The notes: generated by a model from the letters alone, not told the origin. Numbered from the stretch's first letter, positions 1 through 5,963 are shown. The stretch: DNA of 5,963 nt from an uncultured Chlorobiota bacterium (GCA_946481475.1 CAMLOB010000275.1:1-5963), one strand, 5' to 3'. Made by a program: numbers and translations.

Positions 1-124
1 ATGATTTAAGTACTTCCGATTATGTACTCTGATTACTTTTAGAATGCGTCTTAAAAATTACGGTTGGAGTCAGTACCTTTCAACGTTTTAAAAGGATGTC
101 CTATCCAGCTTTGTCAGTATAGGC
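1..124. other. AT-rich non-coding stretch
   Basis: This stretch is clearly richer in A and T than the genes to its right. Stops are frequent in all frames and I see no start with a convincing ribosome binding site, no tRNA-like fold and no strong hairpin. It lies just downstream of the decayed VOC gene on the minus strand and may be further decayed sequence, but I recognise nothing in it. Confidence 0.5.
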
Positions 125-311
125 TTACTCCAAATCAAGCTACTAAGACACACCGAACCAATCATTCACTCCGCCGAACCTTTCGCTGAATCAGTACTTA
201 TCGAACGGTACATGAACTGCACCATCGGCGGAAAGTAGTTCGATAGCTTCGTTCAATTTTTTCTTCACTCCTTCCTTTAAATATCAGAAACGGTGTGATC
301 CTGCACGCCAT
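125..311 (-). pseudogene. Decayed PhnB-like VOC-superfamily protein gene
   Basis: This is a remnant of a PhnB-like protein (the family often labelled 3-demethylubiquinone-9 3-methyltransferase, VOC/glyoxalase fold, normally about 150-160 residues). A good ribosome binding site (GGGAGGAA, 323 to 316) precedes the ATG at 311. The first frame reads MACRITPFLIFKGRSEEKIE, matching the usual ITPFL-F-G-AEEA opening, then runs into nonsense and stops at 200-198. From about 265 a second frame reads KKLNEAIELLSADGAVHVPFDKY, a stop (193-191), FSERFGGVNDWFGVS, two stops (145-140), LDLE and a TAA at 127-125. This matches the family's C-terminal block ending in FSEKFGWVNDKFGVSWQL: the TGA sits where glycine (GGA) is expected and the two TAGs where Trp-Gln (TGG CAG) is expected. 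About 90 central residues are missing, plus a frame change. Both ends are recognisable, so it is an internally deleted, decaying gene. A functional 37-residue peptide from 311 to 198 is possible but unlikely. Confidence 0.85.
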
Positions 312-393
312 GATATTCCTCCCGATATGAACGCTTTACTCCTGTAGCCTTTTCCCTGTCCGTTCAACTTCCGTTCCGCTGTGCAGAAGAAGC

Positions 394-1929
394 TCAATCC
401 CCCCCCTCAAACCCCCAAAACGCCTCCTCCAGTCTCCACTGCATCCGCGCCTTCTCGTTGGCTTCCAGATAGGCGCGGCAGGAGGGCGTGTATTTGGGGA
501 GGCCCGGCATGTTCCCCTGACATTCGGGGGCGAGCGTGAAGGTCTTGGCGTCGCTCCAGAGGCTTTTCCCCGGGAGGAAGGCGTGTTCGAGACTTGTGCG
601 GGACATCTCCTTCAGGTCGCGGTAGCTCAGCCCCTGCTCCAGAACGCTCTTGACGTATTCGTGCGTCAGGTCGATGCGGGAGACCCCTTCGTCGTCGGTG
701 GCCAGCGCGGTCGGGACGCCGTGGTTCCGGTAGAGGTGGAGCGGGTGCTCCTTTCCACGAACGCCCAGAATCACGTCGTTGCTCGTCAGGCAGATCTCCA
801 CCATCACGTTCCGCTCGGCCATCAGCTTCAGCAGTCCGAACGGGTCGTCTTCGTAGGCGATGTCCACACCGTGTCCGATCCGCTCGGCATGGCCGAGTTC
901 GATCGACTCCCGGATGTGGCAGCAGAGTTCCTCCGGCGAAACGAGACCCGGCACAAGCTCTCCGGCGTGGAGCGAGACGCGGGCGTTGTTGTAGAGGGGA
1001 CGGAGATGATCGATGATCCGCATGTGGAGCGTGAAGTCACGCAGCGGCACCGGGTAGTCCTCCGGCATCACCAGATTGAACCCGACGAACCGGGGATCCA
1101 TCTCCGCCATCTCGAAGCCGGCCAGTATCTGGGCGTAGACCATCTGCGGCGGCAGTCCGCGCCCGACCTGATAGAGATAGCGGATCGGGATGTCGCACCC
1201 CTCGCCGGTCTCGTTCGGCTCGCACCCGAGCAGTTCCCGCTTCCGGGATTCCCATCTGTTCAGGTCGCCGATCGCCGCCCGGAGCGAGTCGCGCAGTCCG
1301 GCATCCAGCAGACTCGTCCGCATGGCGGCCAGATCGTCTTTCCATCCCACCTTGCTCCCGAGTCCGGCAACCCGCCCCCCGTCCGGCGTCAGCATCAGTT
1401 CCAGATAGAGGACGTTGTCCCGTTCGGCATGTCCCGCCGCCTCGGCCAGCATGTCCCCCGTCCGGTTGTTCCCGGCGTAGCCGAACTTCCCGAACGTGTC
1501 GAAGAAATGATCGTGTCCGCTCTGTCCCGACAGTTCATAGTTCCGCATCGACCAGGCGTCGACGACCGCACGGTAGAGGACCGGGTTGTCCGGGACGGAC
1601 TTCATCGGGACGGTGCCGCCGCTTCCGCACGGGACGGCGGTCATCGCGGCGGTGTCCAGACAGGCCCCGGCTTCGGCTCCCCAGCGGATGAAGCTCTCGG
1701 CGTAGATCGCCCCGCTCAGGTGGTTGTGCAGGTCGGCCCCCTTCGGCATCTCACGCAGAAATGCCGCAAGGAGAAGAGGATTGGTTTTGATCGAATCGAA
1801 GTAGCGGGCGGTTCGGGTCTCCTGCGCCGACGGCGTCCGCACGCCGGAGGGCTGTGCGGCCAGTTGAACGCCGGTGGAGAGGAGAAGAAGAAAGAGAAGT
1901 CCGAACGTACGGGATCGTAATGGTCTCAT
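394..1929 (-). CDS. Exported adenosine deaminase (ADA/ADGF-like)
   Basis: A 511-residue metal-dependent adenosine deaminase that would convert adenosine (or deoxyadenosine) to inosine outside the cytoplasm. Residues 1-26 form a Sec signal peptide: basic start (RPLRSR), hydrophobic core (FGLLFLLLL) and a likely cut after LAA before Gln26; there is no lipobox cysteine. All amidohydrolase-fold metal and catalytic residues are visible: H68 and H70 in DLHNHLSG, H321 and the proton-donor glutamate E324 in SLHAGE, H353 in RIGHGVD, and D412-D413 in LATDDEG, matching mouse ADA H15/H17, H214/E217, H238 and D295/D296. It is longer than cytosolic ADA (about 340-350 residues) and has the HDHFF-TF-KF stretch of secreted ADA2/ADGF-type enzymes. 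Several cysteines (C90/C101, C236/C245, two near the C-terminus) could form disulfides, consistent with export. The methyltransferase gene lies 99 bp upstream on the same strand. Function is firm; substrate preference and exact location (periplasm or secreted) are inferred. Confidence 0.93.
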   Translation of the reverse strand: MRPLRSRTFGLLFLLLLSTGVQLAAQPSGVRTPSAQETRTARYFDSIKTNPLLLAAFLREMPKGADLHNHLSGAIYAESFIRWGAEAGACLDTAAMTAVPCGSGGTVPMKSVPDNPVLYRAVVDAWSMRNYELSGQSGHDHFFDTFGKFGYAGNNRTGDMLAEAAGHAERDNVLYLELMLTPDGGRVAGLGSKVGWKDDLAAMRTSLLDAGLRDSLRAAIGDLNRWESRKRELLGCEPNETGEGCDIPIRYLYQVGRGLPPQMVYAQILAGFEMAEMDPRFVGFNLVMPEDYPVPLRDFTLHMRIIDHLRPLYNNARVSLHAGELVPGLVSPEELCCHIRESIELGHAERIGHGVDIAYEDDPFGLLKLMAERNVMVEICLTSNDVILGVRGKEHPLHLYRNHGVPTALATDDEGVSRIDLTHEYVKSVLEQGLSYRDLKEMSRTSLEHAFLPGKSLWSDAKTFTLAPECQGNMPGLPKYTPSCRAYLEANEKARMQWRLEEAFWGFEGGD

Positions 1930-1938
1930 CTGTTTGAA

Positions 1939-1944
1939 ATCCTT
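1939..1944 (-). promoter_or_regulatory. Ribosome binding site of the adenosine deaminase gene
   Basis: On the minus strand AAGGAT lies 9 nt before the ATG at 1929. It is a moderate Shine-Dalgarno match and supports this start, which also gives a complete signal peptide. The rest of the gap to the methyltransferase stop (1930-2028) holds no ORF and no promoter that I can defend. Confidence 0.5.
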
Positions 1945-2028
1945 GCTGATGGTTCTCTGCTGAAGTTCTCTATTGGCGATAAAGGGGGCAATGGTCTGAT
2001 GCTGTGTAGGATGGATCGACTCCCCCGT

Positions 2029-2844
2029 TTATTCCTCCGGTCTCCTCCCCCACACCTGCACGATCTGCGCGGTGCTGATAATCGTCGTCGGATCCTCCTC
2101 GAATCGGGTGATCTCCCGGAGCAGATGGTCCACTTCCTCTTGCGTCGTCATCCCGGATGCGATCGATGCGTCGGCGATATTTGCCAGGGTGATCCGGGCG
2201 ATGCTCTTTCCCGGACCGGTCCTGAACGTCGGCATCACCACGTCGACCTCCACATCGATCAGTCCGGCTTCGACGAACATGGCGGGGAGCTTCGGACCGA
2301 GATTCGGATCGGCCCCCCGCTGCCGCGCCGATTCCTCGTAGATCTCTATGTATCGTGCGACCGCATCGTTGTGCGGATAGTAGAGATGGGAAGAGATGTC
2401 GATGTCCTCGGCGGCGATCCGGCCTCCCGGCTTCACCCCGGCGACGAGTCGTCCGAGAGTGTCGCGGGGATCGGTCAGATGAGAGAAGATGAAGCGGGCA
2501 TAGGCGATATCATACTGCTCCTTCCGGTCAAACTCTTCACATTCCATCCGCACAAAACTCGACCACCCATCAACACCTCTTTCACGGGCCAGATCACGGG
2601 CACGTTCCAGAACATCCGCATCCATGTCGATGCCGGTAACCGATCCGGAAGGACCGACCAGATCGGCAAGCTCCACCGAAACGTCCCCGCCGCCGCATCC
2701 GAAGTCGAGAGAGTGCATACCCGGGGAGAGGCCGAGACGCCCGAGCAGACGATCGGTCCCGGGACGAATCGCCCCGGCAAGAATCCGCAGCCGGTCGGCC
2801 CCCGATTCGCCTCCTTTGATGATGTAGGAAGTATCGTTGTTCAT
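2029..2844 (-). CDS. Class I SAM-dependent methyltransferase
   Basis: A 271-residue cytoplasmic methyltransferase with a Rossmann fold. Motif I is LDFGCGGGD (residues 46-54), the SAM-binding glycine loop. The acidic residue for the ribose hydroxyls is D73 in GIDMDAD. Motif IV region is YDIAYARFIFSHLTDP (111-126), and the post-motif strand VKPGGRIAAEDID (137-149) is the usual KPGG turn. The N-terminal part (YIIKGGESGADRLRILA, about 7-23) resembles a broad group of small-molecule methyltransferases with a GG-x-x-GA-x-RL segment before the Rossmann domain. No domain reveals the substrate, and the downstream adenosine deaminase does not indicate one. The start at 2844 is supported by GGTGATC (2858-2852), which matches the 5' side of the anti-Shine-Dalgarno of 16S rRNA with 7 nt spacing; that site overlaps a hairpin. 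The gene diverges from rapA. The enzyme class is secure, the reaction unknown. Confidence 0.88.
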   Translation of the reverse strand: MNNDTSYIIKGGESGADRLRILAGAIRPGTDRLLGRLGLSPGMHSLDFGCGGGDVSVELADLVGPSGSVTGIDMDADVLERARDLARERGVDGWSSFVRMECEEFDRKEQYDIAYARFIFSHLTDPRDTLGRLVAGVKPGGRIAAEDIDISSHLYYPHNDAVARYIEIYEESARQRGADPNLGPKLPAMFVEAGLIDVEVDVVMPTFRTGPGKSIARITLANIADASIASGMTTQEEVDHLLREITRFEEDPTTIISTAQIVQVWGRRPEE

Positions 2845-2851
2845 ATGATGC

Positions 2852-2881
2852 GATCACCGGACGGAGCGGACCGTTCCGGTG
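2852..2881 (-). promoter_or_regulatory. Hairpin overlapping the methyltransferase Shine-Dalgarno
   Basis: On the minus strand CACCGGA (2881-2875) pairs perfectly with TCCGGTG (2861-2855). Inside, after one bulged A, CGG pairs with CCG around a 6-nt loop, giving a 10-bp GC-rich stem. The last bases of the 3' arm, GGTG (2858-2855), are also the first four of GGTGATC, the Shine-Dalgarno match for the start codon at 2844. If the stem forms in the mRNA it would hide half of the ribosome binding site. The structure is directly visible; a regulatory role is inferred. It could equally be an operator or chance in GC-rich DNA. Confidence 0.45.
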
Positions 2882-2980
2882 CCTGTGATGGTATGACCCT
2901 TCATTCTGATAAGAGAGAATCGAAAGATCGGAAATTCCAACCGTTCTCCGATCATCGAAGATCACCTTCTTCAGTCAGTA

Positions 2981-3002
2981 ACCGGGGGCGTCAGCCCCCG
3001 GT
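2981..3002. repeat. REP-like palindrome (9-bp perfect stem)
   Basis: ACCGGGGGC (2981-2989), loop GTCA (2990-2993) and GCCCCCGGT (2994-3002) form a perfect 9-bp, nearly all-GC stem with a tetraloop. There is no T-run after it on either strand, so it is a poor intrinsic terminator. Palindromes of the form CCGGGGGC-loop-GCCCCCGG occur as dispersed REP-like elements in several GC-rich bacterial genomes; membership in such a family is inferred because only one copy is in the window. Confidence 0.6.
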
Positions 3003-3005
3003 CCC

Positions 3006-3105
3006 CGACACCCGGCACCGACCGTCGACACCCGGCACCGGCGCCCCCCTCCGACATCCACCCCGGCCTTCGACACCCGGCACCGGCGCCCCCCTCCGAC
3101 ATCCA
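3006..3105. repeat. Short direct-repeat cluster (45-nt period, 36-nt perfect copies)
   Basis: The 15-mer CGACACCCGGCACCG occurs three times: 3006-3020, 3026-3040 and 3071-3085. The last two lie in a longer unit: 36 nt at 3025-3060 recur without a mismatch at 3070-3105, separated by a 9-nt spacer (CCCCGGCCT), so the period is 45. A shared CCGACATCC ends each long copy and appears again near 3148-3156. The cluster starts directly after the 2981-3002 hairpin and may belong to the same element. It lies in the rapA upstream region and codes for nothing recognisable. Confidence 0.8.
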
Positions 3106-3106
3106 G

Positions 3107-3133
3107 CCCCCACCCCCGGCATCCCCCGCCCCC
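3107..3133 (-). other. G-quadruplex motif with four G5 runs
   Basis: Reading the minus strand there are four runs of exactly five G (plus-strand C runs 3107-3111, 3113-3117, 3123-3127 and 3129-3133), separated by loops of 1, 5 and 1 nt. This meets the canonical quadruplex pattern with margin; the C-rich strand could form an i-motif. It lies about 110 bp upstream of rapA. Formation and effect in the cell are not shown by sequence. Confidence 0.65.
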
Positions 3134-3175
3134 TGTCACAATTCCTGCCGACATCCGGTCCCCTCCTTCCTTACC

Positions 3176-3203
3176 TTCCGACCGGGTGCGCACCGGGTCG
3201 GAA
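3176..3203. promoter_or_regulatory. 28-nt near-perfect palindrome upstream of rapA
   Basis: Outer arms TTCCGACC (3176-3183) and GGTCGGAA (3196-3203) are exact inverted complements. After one G/G mismatch (3184 and 3195) the inner GGTGC and GCACC (3185-3194) are also complementary with no loop, so 13 of 14 pairs match. With no loop it is more like a protein-binding operator than an RNA hairpin. It ends 41 bp before the rapA ATG, a suitable place to control rapA transcription. No regulator gene is adjacent to suggest a binder. Confidence 0.5.
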
Positions 3204-3244
3204 CCGCACGTGCCCCGGAACATCCGTCACAAACAAGATATTCC

Positions 3245-5963
3245 ATGCAAAATCCGCGACCAGTCCCCGGACAACGATGGGCAAGCGACAGCGAGCCGGA
3301 ACTCGGACTCGGCATCATTCTGAGAGTCGAGGCCGGCAGGGTGGAGATCATGTTCCCGATGGCCGACGAGCAGCGACTCTATGCTCTCGCCTCCTCCCCT
3401 CTTCGTCGCGTCGCATTCAGGGAGAACGACCGCATCCGGCTCTTCGACGGGCGGGACCTTGTCGTCCGGAGTGTGGAGGAACGGGAAGGACTCCTGATCT
3501 ACCACACCGACGAACGTCCGGTGCAGGAGGCCGAACTCTCCGATACGATCAGCTTCAGCACGCCGAAGGAACGGCTCTTTGCCGGACAGACCGATACGCT
3601 CCGGGCATACAACCTGCGCACGGAGGCCCTCGACTGGTGGAGCCGGATTCTCGGTTCGCCGATCCGGGGATATGTCGGCGGACGTATTGATCTGATCCCC
3701 CACCAGCTCTCCATCGCCGTCGAGGTCTGTTCCCGACTCTCCCCCCGCATCCTGCTGGCCGATGAAGTCGGACTCGGCAAGACGATCGAGGCCGGACTGA
3801 TTCTGCACCGACTCCACCTGAGCGGACGGGCCGACCGGATACTGATTCTGGTGCCGGAGCCGCTGGTCCACCAGTGGTTCGTGGAGATGCTCCGCCGGTT
3901 CAATCTCTCCTTCAGCATTTTTGATGAGGCGCGGTGCGCGTCGCTTGAGGAACATCAACCCGACGCCAATCCCTTTCTGGAAAACCAGCTTGTCCTGTGC
4001 AGCGTCGATCTGCTCGCCGGAAATCATCACCGCGCCCTGCAGGCTCTTGAGGCCGGATGGGATCTGATGGTCGTCGACGAGGCCCACCACCTTGAGTGGA
4101 GTCGCGACGGTGCCGACCGGCGCTATCAGGTGGTTGAAGCCCTGGCCCGGCACATCCCGGCGGTCCTCCTGCTGACGGCCACGCCCCAGCAGCTTGGTCC
4201 CGAAGGACACTTCGCCCGACTCCGTCTGCTCGATCCCGACCGATACGCCGATCCGGACGCCTTCCTCGAAGAGAGCGCCCGATACGAACGTGTGGCCCGT
4301 GCCGTCGACCATCTTCTTGACGATCAGGAGCTGACTCGGGAAGACCAGTCCTTCTTTGTCGGACATTCCGAGCGTATCCGGCGGCGCGTGGAAGAGTTGA
4401 TTGCCGGAAAAGATGGAGCGCGGGAACGGCTTGTCGAGGATCTGCTCGACGGGTTCGGCACCGGCCGCGTGATGTTCCGGAATACGCGCAAGGCCCTCTC
4501 CGGATTTCCGGAACGGCAAGCACATCTCTACCGGCTGGAAGAGGGGAATCAGACTGACGGTACCGAGGCAAAACTGAAGTGGCTTGTCCGACTGCTGAAA
4601 GATCTCGGTGATGCGAAAGTCCTCCTGATCTGCAGTACGTCCCGGATGGCCGAACAGATGTATCGGCACCTGCACCTCGAAACGCGGATCAAAGCGGCCC
4701 TCTTCCACGAACATCTGACGCTGATCCGGCGCGACCGGAACGCGGCCTGGTTCGCCGAGCCTGACGGAGCACGCGTTCTGGTCTGCTCGGAGATCGGCAG
4801 CGAAGGACGGAACTTCCAGTTCGCCCACGATCTGGTCCTCTTCGATCTCCCCCCCGATCCCGATCTGCTGGAGCAGCGGATCGGTCGGCTGGACCGGATC
4901 GGACAGAAGGAACGGGTCGACATCCGCATCCCCTGGATTCCCGGAACCGAATCGGAGGTTCTTGCCCGATGGTACGGTGAAGGACTGAACGCCTTCGAGG
5001 AGAATCTGCACGGCGGGGCGGAGATCGCCGCAGAACTGGAAGAAGATCTGGAGAGGCTTCTGACGGAGTTTGATGAAGAAAAGCTGGAATACCTGATCGT
5101 CCGCTCGCGGGAAGAACGGGAGCGGGTCTCCGGCAGACTGGCCCGCGGCTACGACCGTCTGCTGGAACTGAGTTCCAACAAACCGGAGATCGCCGCCGAT
5201 ACCATCTCCCGGATCCGGTCGGTCGACACCGATCGCTCGTTCGAACGGTTCTTCCTTCGGCTTCTCGAATATTTCGGCCTGCACATCGATGAGTTGAGCC
5301 ATCGAACCTTTCTCTTCCGTCCCGACTTCCTCCTGACCGACCGGTTCCCCCCGCTGCCGCGGGACGGGATGCGCGTGACGTTCGACCGGGAGAAGGCTCT
5401 TGCCCGCGAGGATCTGGAATTCATCACACGGGATCACCCATTCGTGCTGAGCGTTCTGGAACTCTTTCTTGAAGGAGAACACGGCAACGCCGCCTTCGGA
5501 CTGTGGGAATCTCCCGGCGATGAGATGCTGATGATCGAGGCGATACTGGTGGTGGAGTGCATTGCCCCGGCAGCCCTGAATGTGGAACGGTTTCTCCCCC
5601 CCGAACCGGTCCGCATCATTGTCGATCAGCATCTGAACGACCTGACCGATGATCCGCGACTTGCCGCGGCCTCCTTTGTGAACGGCGACATCGGTCCGCT
5701 GATCGAACGGGATGGAATCACCGGAGAACTTCTCCCGGCGATGCTTGATCGCGCGCTTGATCTGGCAACCGGGAAAATGGAAGAGATCGTTGAAAGAGCC
5801 GCCGGAGAGATGTCCCGACAGCTTCGGCGGGAGATCGAACGCCTCGAAGACCTGCGCCGCGTCAACGACAATGTGACGCAGGAAGAGATCGAAGCGGTCG
5901 GAGCGTGGAAAGAAGAGCTTCGCAAAGCCATCGAAACGGCACGGCTTCGGACTGCCGGGTTGC
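3245..5963 (+). CDS. rapA: RNA polymerase-associated ATPase RapA (HepA), 3' end cut
   Basis: A SNF2-family ATPase that binds RNA polymerase and promotes its recycling after transcription. The frame stays open for 906 codons to the window edge; comparison with E. coli RapA (968 residues) suggests only about 10-15 C-terminal residues are missing. The start gives MQNPRPVPGQRWASDSEPEL, aligning with MPFTLGQRWISDTESEL of E. coli, though no strong Shine-Dalgarno precedes it. Domains in order: N-terminal Tudor-like part (about 1-110) ending near RLFAGQ; RecA lobe 1 with Walker A DEVGLGKT (173-180), DEAHH (278-282) and TATP (311-314); RecA lobe 2 with CSEIGSEGRNFQF (514-526) and the arginine-finger motif QRIGRLDRIGQ (544-554); then spacer and C-terminal domains with TFDREKALAREDLEFITRDH and a charged helical tail. 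All helicase motifs are intact. The segment between GFPER (420-424) and KLKWL (443-447), between the lobes, is roughly 40 residues shorter than I recall for E. coli. Confidence 0.96.
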   Translation, partial: MQNPRPVPGQRWASDSEPELGLGIILRVEAGRVEIMFPMADEQRLYALASSPLRRVAFRENDRIRLFDGRDLVVRSVEEREGLLIYHTDERPVQEAELSDTISFSTPKERLFAGQTDTLRAYNLRTEALDWWSRILGSPIRGYVGGRIDLIPHQLSIAVEVCSRLSPRILLADEVGLGKTIEAGLILHRLHLSGRADRILILVPEPLVHQWFVEMLRRFNLSFSIFDEARCASLEEHQPDANPFLENQLVLCSVDLLAGNHHRALQALEAGWDLMVVDEAHHLEWSRDGADRRYQVVEALARHIPAVLLLTATPQQLGPEGHFARLRLLDPDRYADPDAFLEESARYERVARAVDHLLDDQELTREDQSFFVGHSERIRRRVEELIAGKDGARERLVEDLLDGFGTGRVMFRNTRKALSGFPERQAHLYRLEEGNQTDGTEAKLKWLVRLLKDLGDAKVLLICSTSRMAEQMYRHLHLETRIKAALFHEHLTLIRRDRNAAWFAEPDGARVLVCSEIGSEGRNFQFAHDLVLFDLPPDPDLLEQRIGRLDRIGQKERVDIRIPWIPGTESEVLARWYGEGLNAFEENLHGGAEIAAELEEDLERLLTEFDEEKLEYLIVRSREERERVSGRLARGYDRLLELSSNKPEIAADTISRIRSVDTDRSFERFFLRLLEYFGLHIDELSHRTFLFRPDFLLTDRFPPLPRDGMRVTFDREKALAREDLEFITRDHPFVLSVLELFLEGEHGNAAFGLWESPGDEMLMIEAILVVECIAPAALNVERFLPPEPVRIIVDQHLNDLTDDPRLAAASFVNGDIGPLIERDGITGELLPAMLDRALDLATGKMEEIVERAAGEMSRQLRREIERLEDLRRVNDNVTQEEIEAVGAWKEELRKAIETARLRTAGL

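Larger units (their letters stand above)
2845..3244. other. Divergent intergenic region between methyltransferase and rapA
   Basis: No gene is supported in these 400 bp. The part from about 2885 to 2980 is less GC-rich and is the natural place for the methyltransferase promoter, but I find no clear -35/-10 pair. It contains an imperfect dyad, GATCATCGAAGATC (2950-2963, one A/A mismatch). From about 3003 to 3180 the plus strand is extremely C-rich and G-poor: by hand count, 3041-3180 has about 80 C and 22 G. Discrete elements inside the region are listed separately. Open frames crossing it on either strand are low-complexity Pro/Arg/Gly-rich translations without family resemblance. Confidence 0.6.

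Noticed and set aside
198..311. A 37-codon minus-strand ORF with a good ribosome binding site
   Set aside because: Its first residues are the N-terminus of the VOC remnant and the rest is out-of-frame sequence, so I treat it as part of the pseudogene.
583..1920. A 445-codon open frame on the plus strand
   Set aside because: It is the shadow of the adenosine deaminase gene, which has the signal peptide and all catalytic residues; the plus-strand product looks like nothing known.
1984..2027. Possible terminator between the methyltransferase and adenosine deaminase (GGGGG and CCCCC arms)
   Set aside because: The stem is only about 5 bp, the loop exceeds 30 nt and only three T follow on the minus strand.
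2950..2963. Imperfect GATC-ended dyad as an operator
   Set aside because: It is short, has one mismatch and is isolated; it cannot be told from chance without comparison to relatives.
3006..3105. CRISPR array
   Set aside because: The 36-nt repeat length is suggestive, but there are only two full copies, the spacer is 9 nt, and no cas gene is present.
1999..3690. A 563-codon open frame on the plus strand
   Set aside because: It overlaps the methyltransferase antisense, the C-rich repeat region and the start of rapA in another frame; composition is low-complexity Pro/Arg/Gly-rich without a domain.
3227..5632. An 801-codon open frame on the minus strand
   Set aside because: It lies wholly antisense to rapA, whose plus-strand translation matches RapA motif by motif. 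The antisense frame shows no family resemblance and arises because rapA rarely uses codons complementary to stops in that register.

Overview
The window comes from a GC-rich (roughly 60% by eye) bacterial chromosome, probably Gram-negative. The evidence is an exported adenosine deaminase with a Sec signal peptide and a near-complete RapA-type RNA-polymerase recycling ATPase, a family best known from gammaproteobacteria. I cannot assign a phylum: codon choice is dominated by CGG/CGA, GGA, GTC, ATC and CTC, but no marker gene is present. Three intact genes and one clear gene remnant account for nearly all coding signal.

Layout. Positions 1-393 are distinctly AT-richer than the rest. Inside them, on the minus strand (311 to 125), is the corpse of a PhnB-like VOC-superfamily gene. 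It keeps its ribosome binding site, start, family-typical N-terminus, C-terminal block and native stop, but has lost the middle and carries a frameshift and three in-frame stops. Next, also on the minus strand, come an exported adenosine deaminase (394-1929) and, 99 bp upstream of it, a class I SAM-dependent methyltransferase (2029-2844). The two could be co-transcribed with the methyltransferase first. On the plus strand, from 3245 to the window end, is rapA, divergent from the methyltransferase and cut off only about 10-15 codons before its expected C-terminus.

The 400-bp divergent region (2845-3244) is the most structured non-coding part. In order it holds: a bulged hairpin that overlaps the methyltransferase Shine-Dalgarno sequence; a perfect 9-bp hairpin of the kind seen in REP-like palindromes; three copies of a 15-mer, two of them inside a 36-nt perfect repeat with 45-nt period; a four-run G5 quadruplex motif on the minus strand within a very C-rich, G-poor plus strand; and a 28-nt near-perfect palindrome ending 41 bp before the rapA start.

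How the genes work together: no shared pathway is evident. The deaminase would turn adenosine outside the cytoplasm into inosine for salvage. The methyltransferase has no identifiable substrate. RapA acts on RNA polymerase. I found no defence island, mobile element, CRISPR array, tRNA or rRNA. The notable material is the decayed VOC gene and the structured rapA/methyltransferase intergenic region, not a new multi-gene system.
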